Source: an uncultured Chlamydiae bacterium | Lineage (GTDB): Bacteria; Chlamydiota; Chlamydiia; Chlamydiales; SM23-39 | NCBI GenBank assembly: GCA_903889795.1 | Contig: CAISYW010000104.1 | Location: 1-6,909, forward strand | Direction of reading: 5' to 3' | Length of the DNA: 6,909 bases | Shown here: in pieces, positions 1-5,756 of the stretch | Numbering within the stretch: position 1 is the first letter of the stretch | How the letters are laid out: every line of letters begins with the position of its first letter | Translations under genes and position numbers: made by a program | The notes under the pieces: model-generated | The model's input: only the letters and a program-made list of their open reading frames with translations | Databases searched by the model: none | Told to the model about the DNA's origin: nothing

Positions 1-939
1 GATCTTGAATTCATTTTGAATTTGTTCAATGTAGAGCTGATAGAGAATTTCCAGGGAAATCACTGAACCGTTAACGCGCATGAATGTTCCCATCAGCGGG
101 CGTGGATTTTTTTGCGGTTGGCTGATGATTGATTCAAGAAGCGACTGGGCCTGATCGGGGTTGAAAATCTGGCTAGGTGAAATTTCTGAGAGAGCCGGCA
201 ATAGATGATCCGGAGATAGGTGAAAGATCATGTGCTTTAAGAGATTGAATTCATAGATTTCATTTTTCAACTGATCGGGAGACATTTCGCTTGGGCTAAG
301 TGATTTGCCTATGATTTTTTTATCTCCCAATTTTACGAGAGGCATGATCACAGAATCTGTTTCAAAATCAGGATTGATTGCTGCGCTGAGGATAATCGGA
401 CGGACTTTGTTGCTTCCAAAATTTTGTCCAACGGCAGCACCCTTCCATAAATAATCTCCCGTCATGAGAATTTTGCATAACGGCGTCACAAAGGTGTGCA
501 GAGCGCCTTCCATGTTTGTAATCTGATCTCCCGGCACGTATTTCACGCCTAAAGCGAGATTTTTCTTATCGCGCATCAAGTGTTCAACCATTTGTTTGGA
601 GACAAATGCGCTTTTACCGATCAGAGGAGGCGGGGTGTCGAGGTTTAGTTTGAGAAAATCCTCTCTATTCGCGATCGCAAAATTGGAGTTTAGTTGGAGT
701 AATTGAGTCGAGTTGATGGCTTGAAAAGCTTTATGAAATCGAGATGAGAAGAAAGAGGATACTCTCCTTGAAATGCTTGTCGAAAAATCAACTTGAATCG
801 GTTGAACGCTTTCGGATTTCAACTCTTTGAGACTCGCGGATTGCTCAATGGCATAGGCGGGTACGGTTCTTTCGTCCGTTTTTGGTGAATGTTGAAATGG
901 GACAGGAGAGTGATGGACGAAAGAAATATTTATCAGCAT
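1..939 (-). CDS. Hypothetical protein, N-terminal 313 codons (3' end outside window)
   Basis: Translating the minus strand from the ATG at 939-937 gives an uninterrupted frame to the left edge, so at least 313 residues are visible and the C-terminus is missing. The protein begins MLINISFVHHSPVPF. I recognise no family, catalytic motif, signal peptide or convincing membrane segment. It looks soluble: a polar N-terminal ~60 residues rich in Ser, Pro and Gln, then a mixed alpha/beta-like body. Around residues 210-275 there are several short SP-x-x-proline turns (LSPSEMSPDQL, LSPDHLLPAL, ISPSQIFNPDQAQSLL), which could be a degenerate helical repeat or simple helix caps. A consensus -10 box (TATAAT) lies 30 bases upstream of the ATG; the Shine-Dalgarno is weak. 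The gene is divergent from the DASS transporter. A secreted effector would be conceivable in an intracellular bacterium, but nothing in the sequence shows it. I am sure that it is coding, not what it does. Confidence 0.8.
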   Translation of the reverse strand, partial: MLINISFVHHSPVPFQHSPKTDERTVPAYAIEQSASLKELKSESVQPIQVDFSTSISRRVSSFFSSRFHKAFQAINSTQLLQLNSNFAIANREDFLKLNLDTPPPLIGKSAFVSKQMVEHLMRDKKNLALGVKYVPGDQITNMEGALHTFVTPLCKILMTGDYLWKGAAVGQNFGSNKVRPIILSAAINPDFETDSVIMPLVKLGDKKIIGKSLSPSEMSPDQLKNEIYEFNLLKHMIFHLSPDHLLPALSEISPSQIFNPDQAQSLLESIISQPQKNPRPLMGTFMRVNGSVISLEILYQLYIEQIQNEFKI

Positions 940-968
940 AGTGAATACTCTAATTTTGTTTGCAATCT

Positions 969-997
969 ATTATATCAAAAGTTATGGATTGTATCTA
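969..997 (-). promoter_or_regulatory. Candidate sigma70-type promoter for the leftward hypothetical gene
   Basis: Read on the minus strand, a perfect TATAAT (974-969) is preceded, 17 bases upstream, by TAGATA (997-992), which matches four of six positions of TTGACA. The start codon at 939 would follow after a leader of roughly 20-25 bases. The -35 hexamer touches the outer end of the 996-1066 palindrome, so insertion of that element may have supplied or altered it. Seen by eye only. Confidence 0.5.
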
Positions 998-1066
998 TAC
1001 CGAACGCGACTCAAAAATCGGTTTTGGCCAAGCCGAAAATCCGATTTTTGAGTCGCGTTCGGTATA
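996..1066. repeat. 71-bp foldback palindrome with 26-bp perfect arms, TA-flanked
   Basis: The arms 996-1021 and 1041-1066 are exact reverse complements for 26 bases; the left arm begins TATACCGAACGCGACTC. The 19-base centre can itself pair: TTTT (1022-1025) with AAAA (1036-1039), and GGC (1026-1028) with GCC (1032-1034), leaving a CAA loop and single-base bulges. Nearly the whole unit could therefore form one hairpin or cruciform. It starts and ends with TA, compatible with a TA target duplication as made by mariner/IS630-type transposition. No U-tract follows either arm, and the divergent flanking genes argue against a terminator. It may instead be a protein-binding palindrome or a REP-like element. 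Confidence 0.85.
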
Positions 1067-1069
1067 ATG

Positions 1070-1240
1070 TATTAACCCGAGGGGTAAAAGGGTGACAACT
1101 TACTGGCTGCGGCTTCACCATATCAATCCTCTCTCGTCGCCCATGGATTTACCATGAGCTTCTCGTTCGGAACGCGGATGCTTTGATCTGGCTTTGCCTC
1201 GCTACGAAATTTGTGACCCTTTTTACCTCTCGGGTTAATA
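1070..1240. mobile_element. MITE-like inverted-repeat element, ~171 bp, TA-flanked
   Basis: The left end (1070-1098, beginning TATTAACCCGAG) and the right end (1211-1240, ending CTCGGGTTAATA) are reverse complements over about 29 bases, with two mismatches and one single-base gap. The outermost dinucleotide on both sides is TA, the target duplication expected for Tc1/mariner/IS630-type elements. The interior has no useful reading frame, so it would be non-autonomous. It is partly self-complementary too: CCATATCAA (1119-1127) opposes TTGATCTGG (1183-1191) with one mismatch, and CATGG (1142-1146) pairs with CCATG (1152-1156) around a five-base loop near the centre. The structure fits a foldback MITE; a structured untranslated leader or a bacterial interspersed repeat family is the alternative. 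No transposase is in the window. Confidence 0.65.
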
Positions 1241-1268
1241 ATTTAAATTTCAGAACTTAGGAATATTT

Positions 1269-2678
1269 ATGGCATGGACGGAAAAAAAACGGATAGCTGC
1301 GAAGTTGATCGGGTCGTTTGGATTGGGCCTTTTGATTTGGATGCTGCCTGTTCCTCAAGGTTTATCGGTTATTGCCTGGCGGCTTTTTGCCATATTTATT
1401 GCTACGATCGTATGTATTATTTTAAATCCCTTTCCAATGGGCGTCATCACTCTTTTTGCTTTGACGATCGCTTTGCTAACCAACACGATTCAATGGAGTG
1501 ATGTTTGCACCGGATTCGGCAATGATATCGTCTGGTTGATTGTGTTCGTTTTTTTTGTCGCAAAAGTATTTGTTTCTACCGGTCTAGGCAATCGAATCGC
1601 TTATACCATCTTGAAAATTTTTGGGAAAAACAGTCTTGGATTGGGATATGGGATTGTTGCGACCAATCTCATCATGTCTCCTTGCATTCCTAGCGTCACC
1701 GCACGTGCGGGAGGTGTAATCTTTCCCATGATCAAGAGCTTGGCCGATGTGTTTACCGGACCCTCGCACGATCCTCGAATGGGCGCCTTTCTGACTCTTT
1801 GCGCTTATCAGAGTATGGCGATCACCAGTGCGATGTTCCTAACGGCGATGGCCGGCAATCCGATGATTGCCATGCTGGCTCAAGAAAGTTCCATTTCCAT
1901 TTCCTGGACGGACTGGGCTGTGGCAGCCATCGTACCGGGCTTGATTTCGCTGGCCGTTTTACCCTATTTCGTCTTTCGTTTTTGGCCTCCGATGGTTCGT
2001 CAAACGCCTCATGTTAAGGAGATGGCTCGGGAAAAGCTGCGTGCAATGGGGCCGATGTCTCGTCAGGAAAAAACCATAACGATCACGATGGTATTGCTGA
2101 TCGTTCTTTGGATTTACGGCCATTTTATCGGCATGAAAGAGACTGTCGCGGCAATGTTGGGAGTGTCTGTCCTTTTATTAACAGGCATCCTCCGATGGAA
2201 AGACGTTTTAGAAGAACAGAGCGCATGGGATACGTTGATCTGGTTTGCTTCTTTGATGATTCTGGCTTCTCAATTAAATAAGACGGGTTTTTCATCCTGG
2301 TTCAGCCAATCGATCGTCGGACATGTGGAAGGATTTCATTGGGGGTGGGGTTTTGTTCTTATTATTTTAATTTATTTTTATTCTCATTATTTTTTTGCGA
2401 GCGCCGTCGCCCAAATCGGAGCGATGTACGTTCCTTTTTTGCTGGTAGCCGTTCTTATTGGTACGCCGCCGCAATTAGCCGCTCTTGTATTGGCTTTTAT
2501 CAGCAATCTGAACGTTGGATTAACTCATTATGGGTCAGGTTCGGCGCCCGTTTTATTCAGCGGCGGATATGTGACGGTAAGAGAGTGGTGGCAAGTTGGA
2601 TTTTTGTTTAGCCTCATTCTATTATTTATTTGGATTGTCATTGGCGGGTTCTGGTGGAAGTTTCTTGGTTATTGGTAA
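1269..2678 (+). CDS. DASS-family dicarboxylate translocator (2-oxoglutarate/malate type)
   Basis: This 469-residue polytopic inner-membrane carrier belongs to the divalent anion:sodium symporter (DASS/SLC13) family, on the branch holding the plastid 2-oxoglutarate/malate translocator, E. coli YbhI/TtdT/CitT and the chlamydial homologues. These proteins exchange C4/C5 dicarboxylates. Visible signatures are PSVTARAGGVIFP (141-153), the first substrate/ion hairpin; SHYFFASA (372-379); and SNLNVGLTHYGSGSAPVLF (412-430), the second. Hydrophobic segments span most of the chain, with a more polar loop around 243-267. The length is normal for the family and both ends look complete. The ATG at 1269 has AGGA six bases upstream. 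Both hairpins depart from the SNT triplet of Na+-coupled members (SVT and SNL here), which is more in line with antiport than with Na+ symport; that is inference. Exact substrates cannot be read from sequence. A palindromic element lies just upstream, and no clear terminator follows. Confidence 0.92.
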   Translation: MAWTEKKRIAAKLIGSFGLGLLIWMLPVPQGLSVIAWRLFAIFIATIVCIILNPFPMGVITLFALTIALLTNTIQWSDVCTGFGNDIVWLIVFVFFVAKVFVSTGLGNRIAYTILKIFGKNSLGLGYGIVATNLIMSPCIPSVTARAGGVIFPMIKSLADVFTGPSHDPRMGAFLTLCAYQSMAITSAMFLTAMAGNPMIAMLAQESSISISWTDWAVAAIVPGLISLAVLPYFVFRFWPPMVRQTPHVKEMAREKLRAMGPMSRQEKTITITMVLLIVLWIYGHFIGMKETVAAMLGVSVLLLTGILRWKDVLEEQSAWDTLIWFASLMILASQLNKTGFSSWFSQSIVGHVEGFHWGWGFVLIILIYFYSHYFFASAVAQIGAMYVPFLLVAVLIGTPPQLAALVLAFISNLNVGLTHYGSGSAPVLFSGGYVTVREWWQVGFLFSLILLFIWIVIGGFWWKFLGYW

Positions 2679-2708
2679 TTGATTTATTGTAGTCATGTTT
2701 TGATTTAA

Positions 2709-2738
2709 TTGTGGTTAATAACTGTTTTGGTGTATAGT
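2709..2738 (+). promoter_or_regulatory. Candidate promoter for the Inc-like gene
   Basis: TATAGT (2733-2738) is a five-of-six -10 match, with TTGTGG (2709-2714) 18 bases upstream sharing only the TTG of a -35 box. The 87-base gap after the DASS gene is AT-rich and would give a leader of about 20 bases ahead of the ATG at 2766. Co-transcription with the DASS gene is equally possible because I see no terminator between them. Confidence 0.35.
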
Positions 2739-2765
2739 TTGTTGCGAAAGTAAATAAAGGTAATT

Positions 2766-3128
2766 ATGGCCACAGCATTAGCACCGGTTCAGCGTAAAGA
2801 ATATCATGTAATTGTCGACGCTCAAACGAATAAAGAAGACCGAATGTCGCCTACGCTGAAAACAATGTTAAAAGCGGCTGCTTGCTTCCTGGTTTGCTTA
2901 GGACTTTCTTTTGTCGTAGGCGGATCGATTTTTTTTGGGGTAGGCATTGCGGCGGGGTGCGGTGTGATTAATTCGGGAATATCAGCGATTATGCTATCTT
3001 CCGCGTCCACAATGATCCCTCTTGGCATCACTTCTCTTTTATCCGGATGTCATTTGTTTTACATTTCCGAAAAAGGATCTTTCTATTCTAAAAACATTGG
3101 ACTTACAGATTTAATAAAAATAAAATAA
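2766..3128 (+). CDS. Small membrane protein with bilobed hydrophobic domain (Inc-like)
   Basis: This 120-residue protein matches no family I recognise by sequence. Its architecture is distinctive: a polar N-terminal tail of about 36 residues (MATALAPVQRKEYHVIVDAQ...), then two long hydrophobic lobes (about 37-68 and 72-100) separated only by a short NSG-type turn, then a 20-residue basic tail ending IKIK. Two closely spaced hydrophobic stretches with a tight turn between two polar tails is the hallmark used to predict chlamydial inclusion membrane (Inc) proteins. These are type III secreted and inserted in the host-derived vacuole membrane with both ends facing the host cytosol. That role is inferred from shape alone; an ordinary two-helix inner-membrane protein is the alternative. 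The lobes are rich in Gly, Ser and Cys. The ATG at 2766 has AAAGG five bases upstream. An internal ATG (residue 27) has no better site. The gene is convergent with kdpC, with six bases between the stop codons. Confidence 0.75.
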   Translation: MATALAPVQRKEYHVIVDAQTNKEDRMSPTLKTMLKAAACFLVCLGLSFVVGGSIFFGVGIAAGCGVINSGISAIMLSSASTMIPLGITSLLSGCHLFYISEKGSFYSKNIGLTDLIKIK

Positions 3129-3134
3129 GGTTTT

Positions 3135-3731
3135 TTAGGATCCTTTGGAACCGGGAAAAAGCTGATCCATCTTGAGGTTCAATAAAAGTACATTCACACG
3201 CTTTTCACCAAACACACCTAGCCATCGTTTCGACGTTTCTTTTCGAACGAGGTCGCGAACAGTGGTCAGCGGAAGATGTCGTGCTAATGCCACTCGGGGC
3301 GATTGAAGATAGGCGTTTTGAAGGCTAATATGAGGATCGAGACCACTTCCTGAGGACGTTACTGCGTCGGCGGGTATGTGCTCGGATGGGGATAAGTTGT
3401 TCTCTAGACGGAATATTTCAATCCGATCCTGCAAAAGATCGATTAGTTTTTTAGAAGTGGGTCCAAGATTACTGCCTCCGGAAGCCATTCCATCATAACC
3501 ATTCGCTCCGGCATAGGATGGCCTCGGGTGGAAATAATAGGGTGATGAAAAGTTTTGGCCGATGAATTTGGATCCGATAATGCGCTCCGAAGAATCTTTC
3601 ACTTCACCGCCGTTCGCATGGTTGGGAAAGAATGTTTGCCCTATCACACAGATCGCCAATGGATAGACTATCCCTAAGATCAATGTAAACAACAGAAGGG
3701 AGATGATCGAAATTCGAATCTGATCTCTCAT
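3135..3731 (-). CDS. kdpC: Potassium-transporting ATPase subunit KdpC
   Basis: KdpC is the small subunit of the KdpFABC high-affinity K+ pump. It is anchored in the inner membrane by one N-terminal helix and is needed for assembly and high ATP affinity. The 198 residues compare well with the ~190 of E. coli. The single membrane segment is at about 7-30 (ISIISLLLFTLILGIVYP). Family motifs follow in order: GSKFIGQNF (53-61), YYFHPRPSYAG (65-75), SGGSNLGPTS (84-93), PADAVTSSGSGLDPHIS (120-136), RVALAR (146-151), and a C-terminal VNVLLLNL (179-186), all typical and intact. The ATG overlaps the kdpB stop by four bases (ATGA, 3731-3728), with AGGA (3740-3737) five bases upstream inside kdpB, so translation is probably coupled. 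It is the last gene of the visible operon; kdpDE does not follow, since the next gene is convergent. Confidence 0.97.
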   Translation of the reverse strand: MRDQIRISIISLLLFTLILGIVYPLAICVIGQTFFPNHANGGEVKDSSERIIGSKFIGQNFSSPYYFHPRPSYAGANGYDGMASGGSNLGPTSKKLIDLLQDRIEIFRLENNLSPSEHIPADAVTSSGSGLDPHISLQNAYLQSPRVALARHLPLTTVRDLVRKETSKRWLGVFGEKRVNVLLLNLKMDQLFPGSKGS

Positions 3732-5743
3732 AGAAGTCCTAGATTATGAATCAACAAGTCAATTGCTTTAATCCCGATAAAGGGAAGTGTGATACCGCCA
3801 GCTCCATAAATCAATAGATTACGATGGAGAATTTGAGAGGCGCTTTGGGGGGTAAATTTGATACCTCTAAAGGCTAGTGGTATTAAGGCAATGATAATCA
3901 AGGCATTAAATATAACTGCGCTTAATACAGCACTCTCTGGGCTTCCAAGATTCATCATATTGAGAACCGATAACGATGGGAAAAGAGGGATTAATAGGGC
4001 TGGGATGATGGCAAAGTATTTAGCAAGATCGTTTGTAATGCTAAAAGCAGTTAAAGCGCCGCGCGTCATGAGCATTTGTTTTCCGATTTCAATGATCTCA
4101 AAAAGTTTCGTTGGATCTGATTCAAGATCGATCATATTGCCAGCTTCTTTGGCTGCTTGAGTGCCGGCGTTCATAGCGAGGCCTACGTCGGCAAAAGCAA
4201 GAGCCGGCGCGTCATTCACGCCATCTCCCGTCATGGCGACAAGGTAGCCCGCGTCTTGCTGTTCAAATAAAAATGCGAGCTTATCTTCAGGAGAGGCTTG
4301 CGCTCGAAATTCATCGACGCCGGCTTCTTTGGCGATCGCCGCAGCTGTAATGGGGTTATCTCCTGTGATCATAATTGTTCGTAGCCCCATGGTTCGCAAT
4401 CTCTGGAATTGCTCGGCAAGACCCTTTTTGATGATGTCTTTTAGATGTATAATTCCTAAAATTCGATGCTTTTCTGCGACGAGAAGGGGAGTGCCGCCCG
4501 ATCTGGAAATTTCCTGAGCCGCTTCAGATGTTTCATAGGACATGCGCACTTCTGAAAACCCCTCAATGGTATCGATGGCGCCCTTACGGATTTGTTTTTG
4601 ATTAATGTTGATGCCGCTTAAACGGGTTGATGCGCTAAATGCAATGAATTCGGCGTCCTTGACTTCTGCTTTCGCGGCATTAGGTACATTTTTTTCTATC
4701 CAGGCGATTACGCTTTTTCCTTCGCCCGTTCGGTCATGAAAAGAAGCTAAATAAGCCGCGCTAGCGAGTTCTTCCAAAGAAATTCCGGGAGAGGGGATGA
4801 GTTCGTTTGCCTGGCGATTGCCCACTGTAATCGTTCCCGTTTTATCGATTAGAACGACGTCAATATCTCCTGCGGCTTCAACAGCCTGGCCGCTCATTGC
4901 CAAGACATGTTTTTTCATTAAACGATTAATTCCTGCGATACCGATCGCGCTGAGTAAGCCGCCGATGGTTGTAGGTATAATGCAAATCAGAAGGCTGACC
5001 AGCATCGTCAGTGATATGTTGGCTTTGAAATAAAGGCCATAGATTTTGAAAGAACAGACGACAACGAGAAAAATAAAGGTGAGCCCTGAGAGCAAAATCG
5101 TTAACGCGAGTTCATTATGTGTTCGTTTTCGTTTAGCTCCTTCGATCAGCTGGATCATACGGTCGAGAAAAGAATGGCCTGCTGCAGAACTGATCAAAAT
5201 CTTGATCTGATCGGAAAGTACTTTGGTTCCGCCTAAAACGCCGGTATGATCCGAATCGGCGGCGCGAATGACAGGGTTTGACTCTCCGGTGACTGACGAT
5301 TCATCAATCGAAGCGATTCCGTCAATGATTTCGCCATCTCCCGGAATCATTTCATCAGCACTCACGATAACGATGTCGCCTTTTTTCAATGAGCTCGATT
5401 TAACGCGAACTTCTTGGCCGGAAGGATCGACGAGTCGAGCGTAAAGCTCGACCCTCGAGGCTCTAAGGGATTCGGCTTGCGCCTGATTACGACTCTCGGC
5501 CATCGCTTCGGCAAAATTGGCAAAGAAAACGGTAAACCAGAGCCAAATGGTGATTTGCATAATAAATAAAAATTGAGAAGGGGGAGCTAAAACCATTTCT
5601 ATTGAGGTGAGGATCGCTCCTAGCTCGGTAATAAAAATAACCGGATTGCGAAGAAGCATGACGGGATTGAGTTTCTTGAAAGCGTTCCATAGAGCATTTC
5701 GAAAGATAGATACGTTCATCAGCGATGGCGAATTTACTGTCAT
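3728..5743 (-). CDS. kdpB: Potassium-transporting ATPase ATP-binding subunit KdpB
   Basis: KdpB is the P-type ATPase (P1A) subunit that hydrolyses ATP to drive K+ uptake through KdpA. From the ATG at 5743 it has 671 residues, near the 682 of E. coli. Seven membrane segments fall at about 33-52, 58-77, 212-232, 243-271 (with IPTTIGG at 256-262), 576-588, 603-625 and 644-665. The actuator loop carries TGES (152-155). The phosphorylation site is DKTGTIT with catalytic Asp300. The nucleotide domain has the Phe of IAFSAS (~369) and RKG with Lys387. The hinge has MITGDNP (~458-464) and GDGVNDAP with Asp507 and Asp511. The Asp/Lys pair coupling KdpB to KdpA is present in TNDLAKYF (Asp572, Lys575). 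No key residue is missing, so the enzyme should be active. Ser155 corresponds to E. coli Ser162, whose phosphorylation inhibits the pump; similar control is possible here. A longer reading from an in-frame TTG at 5776 is less likely because it overlaps kdpA and lacks the strong Shine-Dalgarno of the ATG. Confidence 0.98.
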   Translation of the reverse strand: MTVNSPSLMNVSIFRNALWNAFKKLNPVMLLRNPVIFITELGAILTSIEMVLAPPSQFLFIMQITIWLWFTVFFANFAEAMAESRNQAQAESLRASRVELYARLVDPSGQEVRVKSSSLKKGDIVIVSADEMIPGDGEIIDGIASIDESSVTGESNPVIRAADSDHTGVLGGTKVLSDQIKILISSAAGHSFLDRMIQLIEGAKRKRTHNELALTILLSGLTFIFLVVVCSFKIYGLYFKANISLTMLVSLLICIIPTTIGGLLSAIGIAGINRLMKKHVLAMSGQAVEAAGDIDVVLIDKTGTITVGNRQANELIPSPGISLEELASAAYLASFHDRTGEGKSVIAWIEKNVPNAAKAEVKDAEFIAFSASTRLSGININQKQIRKGAIDTIEGFSEVRMSYETSEAAQEISRSGGTPLLVAEKHRILGIIHLKDIIKKGLAEQFQRLRTMGLRTIMITGDNPITAAAIAKEAGVDEFRAQASPEDKLAFLFEQQDAGYLVAMTGDGVNDAPALAFADVGLAMNAGTQAAKEAGNMIDLESDPTKLFEIIEIGKQMLMTRGALTAFSITNDLAKYFAIIPALLIPLFPSLSVLNMMNLGSPESAVLSAVIFNALIIIALIPLAFRGIKFTPQSASQILHRNLLIYGAGGITLPFIGIKAIDLLIHNLGLL

Positions 5744-5750
5744 AATCAAG

Positions 5751-5756
5751 CCTTCC
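5751..5756 (-). promoter_or_regulatory. Ribosome binding site deciding the kdpB start
   Basis: On the minus strand GGAAGG sits directly after the kdpA stop codon (TAG, 5759-5757) and seven bases before the ATG at 5743-5741. This strong, well-spaced Shine-Dalgarno selects the ATG over the in-frame TTG at 5776. Its contact with the kdpA stop codon fits reinitiation by ribosomes finishing kdpA. Confidence 0.8.

Larger units (their letters stand above)
940..1268. other. Divergent intergenic region with two palindromes
   Basis: This 329-base stretch separates a leftward and a rightward gene and has no convincing coding sequence. It holds the leftward promoter (969-997), a 71-bp foldback (996-1066), a ~171-bp inverted-repeat element (1070-1240) and the ribosome binding site of the DASS gene (AGGA, 1259-1262). 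Since both flanking genes are transcribed outwards, no transcript should run into this region from either side, so the hairpins cannot be ordinary terminators of these genes. I could not find a strong rightward promoter. TATAAT at 1063-1068, at the palindrome edge, lacks a good -35 partner, and the AT-rich 1235-1255 stretch has only weak matches. Confidence 0.7.

Noticed and set aside
996..1066. Intrinsic transcription terminator
   Set aside because: The flanking genes diverge, the stem is far longer than usual terminator stems, and no U-tract follows either arm.
889..1095. 68-codon plus-strand reading frame across the intergenic region
   Set aside because: It overlaps the start and promoter of the leftward gene antisense, runs straight through the perfect palindrome, and has no ribosome binding site or recognisable protein character.
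3858..5033. Plus-strand reading frames opposite kdpB (for example 3858-4160 and 4797-5033)
   Set aside because: They are antisense shadows of the highly conserved KdpB frame, with no ribosome binding sites or protein-like features.
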